A DNA stretch of 64,000 nt, taken from the NCBI GenBank assembly GCA_963772645.1, contig CAVYYD010000011.1:434001-498000 (forward strand), read 5' to 3'. The stretch is from DASSQJ01 sp963772645. Lineage in GTDB: Bacteria; Actinomycetota; Actinomycetes; Actinomycetales; Dermatophilaceae. A program made the position numbers and the translations under genes. How positions within the stretch are numbered: the first letter of the stretch is position 1; every line of letters begins with the position of its first letter. The notes below the pieces were generated by a model, which made no database searches, was not told the DNA's origin, and saw nothing but the letters and a program-made list of their open reading frames with translations. This document shows positions 23,554 to 32,009 of this stretch, piece by piece.

Positions 23554-25824
23554 GCCACCGCCACCGCCACCGCCGCCACCCTTGCCGGGCTTGGTCGGGG
23601 TCGGGGTCGGGTTCGGTGCGGGCTTGGGCGGCGCCTTCCGGCTGGGCGCCGGCGGGGTGTACACCGGCTGCTTGGTGTAGGTCGGCTGCGGGAACTTCAC
23701 TGGGTCGCCCTTGCGGATGGCGGCGGTGGGCGAGGGGAAGTCCTTGACCGGCATCCCCTTGCTCATCTCGGTCATCACCTTCGCCCACACGGGCGCGGCG
23801 ACGGTGCTGCCGAACACCTCCGAGTGGCAGCCGTATGAGCCGAAGCACTTGCCGTTCAAGGAGTACAGGTTGCCGTTGGCATCTGCCGGCTTGACGTTTC
23901 CGACCCACACCGCGGTCGACAGCTGCTTGGTGTACCCGACGAACCAGCCCTGGTTGTGCTTCTCGGTGGTGCCCGTCTTGCCGGCCGCCGGGCGGTTCGA
24001 GACGTTCCACAGGCCCTTCGCGGTACCGGAGCGGAGGGTGTCCTTGAGCATCCAGGTGACCCCGTCGGCGACCTCGGCCGGGATGACCTGCTTGCACTGC
24101 GGCCCGGGGATCTTGATCTCCTTCTTCCCCCCCTTGCCGTCAGGGGCGGTGATCGAGGTGACCGGGTAGGGCTCGCAGTACTTGCCGCTCGCGGCAAGGG
24201 TGGCGTAGGCGTTGGCGATGGCCATCGGGGTCGAGGTGCCCGACCCGAGGGTGATGTTCGAGATGACCGGCGTGATCGGCTTGCCGTTGGCCATGTGGAC
24301 GCCCATCTTCGTCAGCGTGTCGTGCACCTTGCACGGCCCGATGTCGATGACGAGCTGCGCCGCCCACGTGTTGATCGACTTCGACAGCCCCTCGTCGAGG
24401 GTCATCAGCCGGCCGCCGCTCGCGTAGTCGTTGGTGACCGGCCACGGCTCGTTGGAGCCGCACGGGGCGTTGACGACCTTCGGCCCGTCGAAGGTGTGCG
24501 CCTTCTTCACGTCGGCGAACGGCACCTGGATCTTGCCCTCGAGCGGCATGCCCTGCTCGAGGGCGGTGACGACGGCGAAGGTCTTGGCGATCGAGCCGTA
24601 CTGGTAGCCGTACGGGCCGCCGCCGTAGACCTGGTCGACGTTGAGGTTGGTCTGGTACTTGTCGAAGTCGCTGGCCTGCGCCATGACGAGCACCTTCCCG
24701 GTGCCCGGTTCGATGGTCGTGATGGCGGCGCCGAGGTTGCTCTTGTTGTTGATCGGGGCGGCCCTCTCGATCTCCTTCTGGGCCGCCGACTGCATCGACG
24801 GCTTGAGCGTGGTGCGGATGGTGAGCCCGCCCTGGTTGATCGTCTTCAGCCGCTCCTCCGGGGTCTTGCCGAGCACCTCCATCTGCGGGGACTTCTCCAG
24901 CCAGGCCATGACGTACGCGCAGAAGAAGGGCTGGTCCGAGCGGTGGCAGACCCCCTTGGCCGGCTTCTTGTGGATCATCTTCCGGACGTCCTGCTTCTTG
25001 GCGGTCGCGACGTCCTTGGCCGACGCCAGGCCGAGCTGCTGCATCCGGTCGAGGACGACGTTGCGTCGCGCCTGTGCGTTCTTCGGGTTCAGGACCGGGT
25101 TGTACGCCGTGGGCTGCTGGACGATCCCGGCGAGGAGGGCCGCCTGGCCGAGGTTCAGCTTGTCGGCGTGGACGCCGAAGTAGTTGAGCGCGGCCGCCTC
25201 GACGCCGTACGCCTGGTCGCCGTAGTAGACGAGGTTGAGGTACCCCTCGAGGATCTGGTCCTTGGTGTAGCTCTCCTCGACGTTGATCGCGTACTTGAGC
25301 TCCTGGAGCTTGCGCGCGTAGTTCTTGTCGACCGCGGCCGCGGCCGCCTGCTTGTCGCCGCGGCGCAGCGCGTTCTCCTGGAGGGTGATCTTCACGTACT
25401 GCTGGGTGAGGGTCGAGGCGCCCTGGACGTCACCGCCCTGGAGGTTGGAGACGAGCGCGCGGGTGAAGCCGCGCGGGTCGAGGCCGCCGTGCTCGTAGAA
25501 CCGGGCGTCCTCGATGGCGATCTGCGCCTTGCGCATGATCGGCGCGATCTTCTTCAGCGGGACGATGATCCGGTTCTCGTCGTAGGGGTTGGCGATGAGC
25601 TTGCCGTCGGCGTCGAGGATGCGGGACTGCTGGGCGAGGGGCGAGACGGTGAAGTCGCTCGGCAGGTCGTTGAAGAAGTCGACGCTGCTCTTGGCGGCCT
25701 GGCCGGTGGCGCCGACGGCCGGGATGGCCAGCCCGGCCAGGAGCAGCCCCCCCACCGTGCTCAGCACGACGAAGCCGAGCAGCAGTCGCAGCACGGCCGG
25801 GACGTTCTGGGCCCGGTAGTTCAT
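23548..25824 (-). CDS. Bifunctional penicillin-binding protein (GT51 transglycosylase / transpeptidase), PonA2-like
   Basis: 758 residues. It polymerises lipid II and cross-links peptidoglycan outside the membrane. After an N-terminal membrane helix (LLLGFVVLSTVGGLLLAGLAIPAVG), the glycosyltransferase domain shows EDARFYEHGGLDPRG (~residue 104) and GASTLTQQYVKITL; the transpeptidase has SIAKTF (~410), SKSINTW and KTGTTEKH (~616). The tail is a P/T/K linker ending in ten glycines. Neighbours (metallophosphoesterase, WhiB, ArsA pair) match the ponA2 locus of M. tuberculosis. Unlike ponA2 there is no clear PASTA domain. A TACCCT box 7 nt upstream of the ATG suggests a leaderless mRNA. Confidence 0.95.
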   Translation of the reverse strand: MNYRAQNVPAVLRLLLGFVVLSTVGGLLLAGLAIPAVGATGQAAKSSVDFFNDLPSDFTVSPLAQQSRILDADGKLIANPYDENRIIVPLKKIAPIMRKAQIAIEDARFYEHGGLDPRGFTRALVSNLQGGDVQGASTLTQQYVKITLQENALRRGDKQAAAAAVDKNYARKLQELKYAINVEESYTKDQILEGYLNLVYYGDQAYGVEAAALNYFGVHADKLNLGQAALLAGIVQQPTAYNPVLNPKNAQARRNVVLDRMQQLGLASAKDVATAKKQDVRKMIHKKPAKGVCHRSDQPFFCAYVMAWLEKSPQMEVLGKTPEERLKTINQGGLTIRTTLKPSMQSAAQKEIERAAPINNKSNLGAAITTIEPGTGKVLVMAQASDFDKYQTNLNVDQVYGGGPYGYQYGSIAKTFAVVTALEQGMPLEGKIQVPFADVKKAHTFDGPKVVNAPCGSNEPWPVTNDYASGGRLMTLDEGLSKSINTWAAQLVIDIGPCKVHDTLTKMGVHMANGKPITPVISNITLGSGTSTPMAIANAYATLAASGKYCEPYPVTSITAPDGKGGKKEIKIPGPQCKQVIPAEVADGVTWMLKDTLRSGTAKGLWNVSNRPAAGKTGTTEKHNQGWFVGYTKQLSTAVWVGNVKPADANGNLYSLNGKCFGSYGCHSEVFGSTVAAPVWAKVMTEMSKGMPVKDFPSPTAAIRKGDPVKFPQPTYTKQPVYTPPAPSRKAPPKPAPNPTPTPTKPGKGGGGGGGGGG

Positions 25825-25831
25825 GCGCTAG

Positions 25832-25837
25832 AGGGTA
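25832..25837 (-). promoter_or_regulatory. -10 box TACCCT for the PBP gene
   Basis: On the minus strand TACCCT stands 7 nt before ATG 25824 and there is no ribosome-binding site, which fits a leaderless start. Confidence 0.5.
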
Positions 25838-26061
25838 ACCCGCTCACCTGGCCGGCCCCCTCCCAGCACGCGGGGACGATCCCCGTCGGGTGTCCCCGCC
25901 GGCCCGCCGAGCGGGTGACCCCCCTCATCGACCGTTCGGCCATCCGCTCGACCGGTTCGGCCGATAGCAGGTGAGGACCCCCCTCCGTAGCGTTCTCCAC
26001 AGGTCGCCGCTCCCGACTCGGGACGGCACGCACCGACGAGACGGCGAGAAGAGGTGGACGC

Positions 26062-26385
26062 ATGAGCATCGCCCCTGAGGTCACCCGGACGGTGGGGCAG
26101 TGGGTCGCGGACTGGGCCCCCCTGGGCCGCTGTGCCGGCACCGACCCCGACGCCCTCTTCGTGCAGGGCAAGGCGCAGCGCGCCGCGAAGGCCGTCTGCA
26201 AGGGCTGCCCGGTCGTCGCCGAGTGCCTGGCCGACGCCCTCGACAACCGCACCGAGTTCGGGGTGTGGGGCGGGATGACCGAGCGCGAGCGCCGGGCCCT
26301 CCTCCGCCGCCGACCCGACGTCAGGTCCTGGACCGCACTCCTCTCGGCCGCCAAGCTCGAGAGCGCGGAGAGCGCCATCGCCTGA
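26062..26385 (+). CDS. WhiB-family iron-sulfur transcription factor (WhiB4-like position)
   Basis: 107 residues. WhiB proteins bind a [4Fe-4S] cluster through four cysteines and modulate transcription with the principal sigma factor. Here the cysteines are C24, C46, C49 and C55 (CKGCPVVAEC), followed by the G[VI]WGG turn (FGVWGGMTERERRALLRRRP) and a basic tail. ATG 26062 has AGAAGAGGTGG upstream. The genomic position between the PBP and the ArsA ATPases is that of whiB4 in M. tuberculosis (redox and nitric-oxide response); calling it WhiB4 is inference from synteny. Confidence 0.94.
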   Translation: MSIAPEVTRTVGQWVADWAPLGRCAGTDPDALFVQGKAQRAAKAVCKGCPVVAECLADALDNRTEFGVWGGMTERERRALLRRRPDVRSWTALLSAAKLESAESAIA

Positions 26386-26608
26386 CCCCCAGCTCCCCGG
26401 CGGGGCCGACCGCCCCCTGCACCGCGCGCGGGCTCCCTGCTCCCACGCACGGTTGGTCGGCCCGCCGGGGTTTCACGTCTCGCGGCGGCCGGAGGCCGCC
26501 CCGGCCGGTGGTGTGCCGGGGTGGCCCCCAGCCGCCGCGGTCGTCGACCCTGGTCGCGCGGGACCCGGGTCGTGCACCGTCCGGGCCGGTCCGCGCTCGT
26601 CCGTCCGG

Positions 26609-27781
26609 TCAGGACCGGGCGAGCGCGGCGCCCACCGACCGGAGGCCGGGCAGGTCGTGGATGTCGGTGGCGCTCGCCGGCACCGTCGAGACCCGGACCC
26701 CCGGGTGGGTGGCGACGAACCGGCGAACGTGCCCCTCGTGCCGGGCCGCGACCTCCGCGAGGTCGGCGTGCAGCCGCAGCAGGGCAGCGGTCAGGGCCGG
26801 CCGCCCTCCGGCGGCGGCTTCCCGGTCGGCGAGCTGCTCGGCAGCCGCCGACGCCCGCGAGCCGCTGAGCCCGGCAGCGGCAAGCACCTGCATCCGGTTG
26901 ACGACGACGCCCGCGAGCGGCATGCGCTCGCTCTCGAGGCGGTCGACGAAGTAGGTCGCCTCGCGGAGCGCGTCGCGCTCGGGGGCGGCGACGACGACGA
27001 ACGCCGTCGATGGCTCCTTGAGCAGGGCGTAGGTGACGTCGGCCCGCTCGCGGAAGCCGCCGAACATCGTGTCGAGGGCGGCGACGAAGGTCTGGACGTC
27101 GGCGAGGAACTGGCCGCCGAGCACCCGGGAGAGCGTCGTGGCGGCGAGGTTGGCGCCGAACGAGAAGACCTTCAGGTAGGCGCGGCCGCCGGCCTTGGCG
27201 GGGGCCATGAGGATGCGGATGAAGCGCCCGTCGAGGAAGGAGCCCAGCCGCTTCGGGGCGTCGAGGAAGTCGAGGGCCGAGCGTGACGGCGGGGTGTCGA
27301 CGACGACGAGGTCCCAGGTGCCCTCCCGCTCGGCCTGGGCGCGGAGCTGCCCGAGCTTCTCCATCGCCATGTACTCCTGGGTGCCCGCGAAGGAGCTGGA
27401 GACGGCCTGGTAGAAGGGGTTGTCGAGGATCTGAGCGGCCTTCTCGGGGGCCGAGTGGGCCAGGACGACCTCGTCGAAGGTCCGCTTCATGTCGAGCATC
27501 ATCGCGTCGAGCGAGCCGCCCGCCGAGGTGTCGACCCCGGCGACCGGACGCGGGGTGTTGTCGAGCTCGGTGAGGCCGAGCGACTGCGCGAGCCGGCGGG
27601 CCGGGTCGATGGTGAGCACGACGACCCGGCGGCCGGCCTCGGCCGCCCGGATGCCGAGCGCGGCGGCCGTCGTCGTCTTGCCGACCCCGCCGGAGCCGCA
27701 GCAGACGATGATGCCGGTGCCGGGGTCGGCGAGGAGGGTGTCGATGTCGAGCGGCTCGGCGGGTCCGCGGGCGGCCATCAC
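26609..27781 (-). CDS. ArsA/GET3-family ATPase, second of a pair (Rv3680-like)
   Basis: 390 residues. P-loop ATPase of the anion-transporting ArsA class with deviant Walker A CGSGGVGKTTTAAALG at about residues 36-50, switch I DPARRLAQSLG, switch II VVDTPPSRSALDFLDAP and a long C-terminal helical part. The start overlaps the stop of its partner by 4 nt (ATGA), implying a heterodimer or coupled synthesis. In mycobacteria the homologous pair Rv3679/Rv3680 forms a Get3-like complex linked to membrane integrity rather than arsenite export. No ArsB pump is nearby. Confidence 0.92.
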   Translation of the reverse strand: MMAARGPAEPLDIDTLLADPGTGIIVCCGSGGVGKTTTAAALGIRAAEAGRRVVVLTIDPARRLAQSLGLTELDNTPRPVAGVDTSAGGSLDAMMLDMKRTFDEVVLAHSAPEKAAQILDNPFYQAVSSSFAGTQEYMAMEKLGQLRAQAEREGTWDLVVVDTPPSRSALDFLDAPKRLGSFLDGRFIRILMAPAKAGGRAYLKVFSFGANLAATTLSRVLGGQFLADVQTFVAALDTMFGGFRERADVTYALLKEPSTAFVVVAAPERDALREATYFVDRLESERMPLAGVVVNRMQVLAAAGLSGSRASAAAEQLADREAAAGGRPALTAALLRLHADLAEVAARHEGHVRRFVATHPGVRVSTVPASATDIHDLPGLRSVGAALARS

Positions 27782-28791
27782 CGCACCCCCTGCGCGACGA
27801 GCTCGTCGGCGAGCACCGACACGCCACCGTCCTCGACCCCACCGGGAAGCGTCGGGAGGGTGACCCTGGGCAGCCCGAGCGCGTCGACCTCCGCGGTGAG
27901 CTCACGTTCCAGGCAGAGGCGCTCGGCATGGTCGCGCGCCTCGGAGAGCAGCCCCTCGACGGTGCGGGCACCGGCCCGCACGCCCACCGCGGCCAGGTCG
28001 GCACGAACCGCCTCGACGACGGCCTCCGGCTGGGCGGCCACCTCGGCGAGAAGGCCCTCGTCGAGGACCTCCTCCCGCACCTGGTTCACGACGACCGCGC
28101 CGAGGCCGAAGCCTTCGGCGGCCAGCTCGGCGACGGCGTCGGCGGTCTCCTGGACCGGCATCTCCTCGAGCAGGGTGACGACGTGGACGACGCTGCGCCG
28201 GTCCCGCAGCATCCGGGTGATCGACTGCGCCTGGCTGTGGATGGGGCCCATCCGCGCGAGGTCGGCGACCTGGGCGTTGACGTTGAGGAAGCGGGCGATC
28301 CGCCCGGTGGGGGGCGCGTCGAGGATCACCGAGTCCCAGGCGAGGGCTCCCTGGCCCCGCTTGGGCCCGGTGGTGCGGGTCGCGGCCTCGTAGACCTTGC
28401 CGATGAGCAGGACGTCGCGGACGCCGGGGGCGATCGTCGTCGCGAAGTCGACGACGCCCATCCGCTCGAGCGCCCCTCCCGCACGGCCCAGCTTGTAGAA
28501 CGTCTGGAGGTACTCCATGAGGGCGGACTTGGCATCGACCGAGAGACCCCAGAGCTCGCCGCCGGAGGCGTGCCCGACGAGCCGGACCTCGTCGTCCCCC
28601 AGCGGCGGGACGTCGAAGGTCTGGCTGATGCCCTGGCGGCCCTCCACCTCGGCGAGGAGGACCCGGCGGCCCTGGCGGGCCAGGGCCAGCCCGAGCGCGG
28701 CGGCCACCGTCGTCTTGCCGACGCCGCCCTTTCCGGTCACGACGTGCAGGCGCACACCACCGACGGCGCGCGAGAGCGGGGGTGAGGCCAC
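27778..28791 (-). CDS. ArsA/GET3-family ATPase, first of a pair (Rv3679-like)
   Basis: 337 residues from GTG 28791 (VASPPLSRAVGGVRLHVVTGKGGVGKTTVAAALG). An upstream in-frame GTG at 28809 is possible but would place the TAGGCT -10 box inside the gene; the box is 7 nt before GTG 28791, so a leaderless start there is preferred. Walker A GKGGVGKTT, VEGRQGISQTFDVPPLG after it, SVILDAPPTGRIARFLNV as switch II. The C-terminal half is helical with VVNQVREEVLDEGLLAEVAAQPE. It works with the overlapping downstream ATPase. Confidence 0.92.
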   Translation of the reverse strand: MASPPLSRAVGGVRLHVVTGKGGVGKTTVAAALGLALARQGRRVLLAEVEGRQGISQTFDVPPLGDDEVRLVGHASGGELWGLSVDAKSALMEYLQTFYKLGRAGGALERMGVVDFATTIAPGVRDVLLIGKVYEAATRTTGPKRGQGALAWDSVILDAPPTGRIARFLNVNAQVADLARMGPIHSQAQSITRMLRDRRSVVHVVTLLEEMPVQETADAVAELAAEGFGLGAVVVNQVREEVLDEGLLAEVAAQPEAVVEAVRADLAAVGVRAGARTVEGLLSEARDHAERLCLERELTAEVDALGLPRVTLPTLPGGVEDGGVSVLADELVAQGVR

Positions 28792-28798
28792 GTCGTCC

Positions 28799-28804
28799 AG
28801 CCTA
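28799..28804 (-). promoter_or_regulatory. -10 box TAGGCT for the ArsA pair
   Basis: TAGGCT on the minus strand is followed by a 7-nt spacer and GTG 28791; no ribosome-binding site. Decides the start of the first ArsA gene. Confidence 0.65.
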
Positions 28805-28822
28805 GACACGCGCCGCGGGCGC

Positions 28823-29595
28823 TCAGCGCAGGGTCAGCTCCTCCACCTCGGCGAGCACCAGGAGGTAGGCGGGATGGTCGGGGTCGACGAGGTCGAAGTG
28901 GTCGGCGCCGCGGGCCACCGCGGTGTGCAGCGGCTCGCCCTCGTCCCGGGACCGGGCGTACGCCTCGGTGACCGAGGCCGGGACGACGTCGTCGCGCTCG
29001 CCGGCGACGACGACCGCCGGGGTGGTCAGGCGCTGACGGGCCGGGTCCGCGGCGGCCCAGGCCTCGGGCGCCTCTGCGGGGGTGCCCCCGAGGAAGCCCC
29101 GTGCGGCGTCGTCGCCGAGGTGCAGGCGGTCGGCGTCGGCCAGGTCGGCCACCGGGGCCAGGGCCGAGCACGCCGCACAGCCACGGGGCGCGGTCCCCGC
29201 TGGCGACCCAGAGGACGAGCTGGCCGCCGGCGGAGTGGCCGGCTGCGACGACGGTCTCCGGCAGGTCGGTGTCGTCGCGGACGGCCTCGAGGGTGCGCAG
29301 CAGGGCCTCGGCGGTGCCCGGCCAGCCACCGCCGGGCATGCCGGTTCGGGGATACTCGACGGTCGGCGGCGTGGAAGCCGTCCCGAGTCAGCGCCTCGGC
29401 GAGCGGCGCAAGGTGGGCGCGGTCGTACCGCTCCCGCCAGAACCCGCCGTGGACCAGGGCGACCGTGACCCCCCGGGCGCGCTCGGCGGCGGGCTCCCAG
29501 ACGTCGTAGAGGTCCGTGGCCGCGGGGCCGGTGACCTCGGTGCGGTCGGGCGGGCGGACGCGGCGGGCGGGGAGCTCGGGGTCGGAGGTGCTCAT
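28823..29595 (-). pseudogene. Alpha/beta hydrolase with two frameshifts
   Basis: From ATG 29595 the first frame reads LYDVWEPAAERARGVTVALVHGGFWRERYDRAHLAPLAEALTRDGFHA (oxyanion HGG). Near 29370 the coding frame changes to VEYPRTGMPGGGWPGTAEALLRTLEAVRDDTDLPETVVAAGHSAGGQLVLWVASGDRAP, with the nucleophile elbow GHSAGG. Near 29180 it changes again to CAACSALAPVADLADADRLHLGDDAARGFLGG, VVVAGERDDVVPASVTEAYARS (acid) and ADHFDLVDPDHPAYLLV (histidine), ending at 28823. All catalytic parts are conserved across frames, which argues for recent mutation or sequencing error rather than old decay. Not part of the M. tuberculosis order at this locus. Confidence 0.8.
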
Positions 29596-29636
29596 CCCCG
29601 CCACCGTAGCCCGACCGGCGCCCTCCACCGCGGCGA

Positions 29637-29642
29637 TAGGCT
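29637..29642 (+). promoter_or_regulatory. -10 box TAGGCT for the DUF4177-like gene
   Basis: TAGGCT with an 8-nt spacer to ATG 29651; no ribosome-binding site between. Likely drives the 29651-31011 run. Confidence 0.6.
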
Positions 29643-29650
29643 GGCCGCGC

Positions 29651-29803
29651 ATGCAGACGTGGGAGTACGCGACCGTTCCGCTCATCGTCCACGCGACGAA
29701 GCAGATCCTCGACCAGTGGGGCGCGGACGGCTGGGAGCTCGTCCAGGTGCTCGTCATGCCCGAGGGCAACCTCGTCGCCTACCTCAAGCGGCCGAAGGCC
29801 TGA
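29651..29803 (+). CDS. Small DUF4177-like protein (Rv3678A-like)
   Basis: 50 residues: MQTWEYATVPLIVHATKQ followed by ILDQWGADGWELVQVLVM and PEGNLVAYLKRPKA. The WEY...LLN.WG.DGWELV pattern is that of DUF4177-type small proteins. The same small gene sits between the ArsA pair and RidA in mycobacteria. Function unknown. GTG of ridA follows 2 nt after its stop. Confidence 0.85.
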   Translation: MQTWEYATVPLIVHATKQILDQWGADGWELVQVLVMPEGNLVAYLKRPKA

Positions 29804-29805
29804 GC

Positions 29806-30281
29806 GTGGGCGCCGTCGAGGACCGCCTCACCGCACTCGGCCACCGCCTGCCGGAGGTCGTGCCGCCGGTCGCGGCCTACGCGCCCGCGCGTGCTCGACG
29901 GCTCCCGGGTCTACGTCTCCGGTCAGGTGCCGTTCGTCGACGGCGCGCTGCCGGAGACAGGGCGGGTCGGCGACCTCGTCGGGCTCGTGTCGCCGGAGCG
30001 GGCCAAGGGGCTCGCGGCGGTCTGCGCGCTCAACGCGCTCGCCGCGATCAAGTCCGTGGTCGGCGACCTCGACCGGGTCGAGCGCGTCGTCAAGGTCACC
30101 GGCTTCGTCGCCTCCGAGCCGTCTTTCACCGGCCAGCCGGGCGTCGTCAACGGCGCGAGCGAGCTCTTCGTCTCGGTCGTTCGGGGAGGCGGGGGTGCAC
30201 GCCCGCTCCGCCGTGGGGGTCGCCGCGCTGCCCCTCGGCGCGCCGGTCGAGGTCGAGGTGATCGTCCACGTCCGGGACTGA
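29806..30281 (+). pseudogene. RidA family protein with two single-base frameshifts
   Basis: GTG 29806 opens VGAVEDRLTALGHRLPEVVPPVAAYAPA. Near 29890 one base is missing and the protein continues in the next frame as VLDGSRVYVSGQVPFVDGALPETGRVG, ERAKGLAAVCALNALAAIKSVVGDLDRVERVVKVTGFVASEPSFTGQPGVVNGASELFVSVV. At about 30182-30186 (GTCGTTCGGGG) another base is missing, after which FGEAGVHARSAVGVAALPLGAPVEVEVIVHVRD follows to the stop at 30281. RidA deaminates reactive enamine/imine intermediates. All family blocks are present, so either two sequencing errors or a very recent pseudogene. Position equals Rv3678c. Confidence 0.85.
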
Positions 30282-30330
30282 GCCCATCCGGCCGCCCGAG
30301 GACCCCCCGGGCCACCTCGTCGAGCGCCCG

Positions 30331-31011
30331 GTGCACGACCCCGACCTGCTCGCGCGGGCCGAGGAGTGGCTCGCCTCCGGTGCCCGCGAGCCCTCCGAGC
30401 CCCGGCTGGCGGCCACGGTGATGCTCGTGCGCGACACGGCATCCGGCCCGGAGGTCTACGTCCAGCGTCGGGTCGCGTCGATGGCGTTCGCGCCGTCGAG
30501 GGTGGTCTTCCCCGGGGGCGGGGTCGACCCCCACGACCACGGGCTCGACCCGGGGACTCCCGGGCTCGCCGAGCTGGCCCGGGTCATGGGCGTCGCGCCG
30601 GAGACCGCGGTCCCCTACGCGGCCGCGGCGGTGCGCGAGGTCGAGGAGGAGTGCGGGGTCCGGCTCTCGGTCGCCGAGCTCCGGGGCCGCGGGCACTGGG
30701 TGACACCGGCGTTCGAGCCGCGCCGCTACGACACGTGGATCCTCGCCGCCGGGCTCCCGCCCGGCCAGTCCGCCCGCGGGACGACGAGCGAGTCCGACCG
30801 GAGCGGCTGGGTGCTCCCGTCCGACCTGCTCGACCGGTTCGCCGCCCGGGAGGTGCTCATGATGCCGCCGACGGTGTGGGCGCTCGAGGCACTGGCCGGT
30901 TTCGGGTCGGCCGCGGACTTCCTCGCCGACCGGCCCCGGGTGGCCCGGGTGGTCCCCGAGCTGGTCCGGGCCGAGGACGGCGCCGTCCTGCTGCGTACCC
31001 TCCTGCCCTGA
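30331..31011 (+). CDS. Nudix hydrolase
   Basis: 226 residues from GTG 30331; the start is uncertain because no ribosome-binding site is visible. Motifs: RLAATVMLVRDTASGPEVYVQRRVASMAFAPSRVVFPGGGVDP, then AAAAVREVEEECGVRLS, which is the Nudix box core (REVEEECGV for REUXEEXGU), and HWVTPAFEPRRYDTWILAAGLPPGQ. Nudix enzymes cleave nucleoside diphosphates linked to other moieties; the substrate is not readable here. It lies between RidA and the MBL gene and is followed by a long hairpin. Confidence 0.88.
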   Translation: MHDPDLLARAEEWLASGAREPSEPRLAATVMLVRDTASGPEVYVQRRVASMAFAPSRVVFPGGGVDPHDHGLDPGTPGLAELARVMGVAPETAVPYAAAAVREVEEECGVRLSVAELRGRGHWVTPAFEPRRYDTWILAAGLPPGQSARGTTSESDRSGWVLPSDLLDRFAAREVLMMPPTVWALEALAGFGSAADFLADRPRVARVVPELVRAEDGAVLLRTLLP

Positions 31012-31026
31012 GCCGACGTGCCCGCG

Positions 31027-31076
31027 GCCTCGGGTGCCCAGGTGGTCCTCGGGGCCATCACCTGGGCACCCGAGGC
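31027..31076. repeat. Perfect 18-bp inverted repeat, copy 1 of a hairpin element
   Basis: GCCTCGGGTGCCCAGGTG (31027-31044) pairs perfectly with 31059-31076 around a 14-nt loop. It lies between the Nudix stop and the MBL promoter. It could terminate the Nudix transcript (no T-tract), but a related copy lies on the other side of the MBL gene. Confidence 0.85.
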
Positions 31077-31087
31077 GGTTCGGGGGG

Positions 31088-31093
31088 CAGACT
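31088..31093 (+). promoter_or_regulatory. -10-like box CAGACT for the MBL gene
   Basis: CAGACT, 6 nt before ATG 31100. It is identical to the box in front of crp, and no ribosome-binding site is present. Confidence 0.45.
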
Positions 31094-31099
31094 GGGCGG

Positions 31100-31921
31100 A
31101 TGAGCGCGACGCCACCGCCGTCGGTCGCCGCACCCTGGGTGGGAGGCAGGGCCACCGAGCGCGCGCACTGCGTCCTCGCCCCGAACCCGGGGCCGATGAC
31201 CCTCGACGGCACGAACACCTGGGTCCTGCTCGAGCCCGGCTCGACCGATGCGGTGGTCGTCGACCCCGGGCCGCTCGACGAGGGGCACCTGCGTGCCGTG
31301 CTCGACCACGTGGCCGCGCGCGGGGCCCGCGTGGCCCTCACCGTGCTCACCCACCGTCACCACGACCACGCCGAGGCCGCACCGCGCTTCGCCGAGCTCA
31401 CCGGCGCCCCGACCCGGGCCGTGGGCGCCGGCCGGGGCGACCTCGGGGACGGCGACGTCATCCGCACCGGGAACCTGGAAGTGCGGGTGGTCGCCACCCC
31501 CGGACACACGAGCGACTCGATCTCCTTCGCCGTTCCCGCCGACCACGCCCTCCTCACCGGCGACACCGTCCTGGGCCGGGGGACCACCGTCGTCGCCCAC
31601 CCGGACGGCGAGCTCGGTGCCTACCTCCACTCGCTGGAGCGGATCGACGCCCTGACCGGCGGGGGCGGCGTCACCTCCATCCTGCCCGGGCACGGCCCGC
31701 TCGTCCCCGACGCCGCCGCCATGGTCGCCTTCTACCGGGTCCACCGCACCGAGCGGCTCGAGCAGGTGCGCCAGGCGCTGGCCGACGGAGCCGGCGCCGA
31801 GGCCGACCCGGTCGAGGGGGTGCTGCGGCGGGTCTACGCGGCGGTCCCGGCCGAGGTGTGGCCGGCGGCGCGGATGTCGATCCGGGCCCAGCTCGACCAC
31901 CTCGGGGTGGTCTGGCGCTGA
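31100..31921 (+). CDS. Metallo-beta-lactamase fold hydrolase (Rv3677c-like)
   Basis: 273 residues from ATG 31100. Family motifs: NPGPMTLDGTNTWVLLEPGSTDAVVVDPGPLDEGHL, the metal site THRHHDHAEAAPRFAEL (HxHxDH), VVATPGHTSDSISFAVPADHALLTGDTVLGRG (third histidine and aspartate), and LPGHGPLV (fifth ligand). The C-terminal ~80 residues resemble the helical cap of LACTB2-like endoribonucleases. Preceding -10-like CAGACT and missing ribosome-binding site suggest a leaderless start. Related hairpins flank the gene on both sides. Confidence 0.92.
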   Translation: MSATPPPSVAAPWVGGRATERAHCVLAPNPGPMTLDGTNTWVLLEPGSTDAVVVDPGPLDEGHLRAVLDHVAARGARVALTVLTHRHHDHAEAAPRFAELTGAPTRAVGAGRGDLGDGDVIRTGNLEVRVVATPGHTSDSISFAVPADHALLTGDTVLGRGTTVVAHPDGELGAYLHSLERIDALTGGGGVTSILPGHGPLVPDAAAMVAFYRVHRTERLEQVRQALADGAGAEADPVEGVLRRVYAAVPAEVWPAARMSIRAQLDHLGVVWR

Positions 31922-31942
31922 GCGTCCCCGCACCGCGACAAC

Positions 31943-31986
31943 TCGGGTGCTCAGCCGGTCGTCGGGGCAGCCACCTGGGCACCCGA
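31943..31986. repeat. Imperfect inverted repeat, copy 2 of the hairpin element
   Basis: TCGGGTGCTCAG (31943-31954) pairs with CTGGGCACCCGA (31975-31986) with one mismatch. The right arm and loop (GTCGGGGCAGC CACCTGGGCACC) closely resemble copy 1 at 31027-31076. Located between the convergent MBL and crp genes. Confidence 0.75.
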
Positions 31987-32009
31987 CCCGGGTGGGGCGG
32001 GTCGGGCGG

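Noticed and set aside
26609..28791. Arsenite efflux operon
   Set aside because: The paired ArsA-type ATPases lack ArsB, ArsC, ArsD or ArsR neighbours and match the mycobacterial Get3-like pair.
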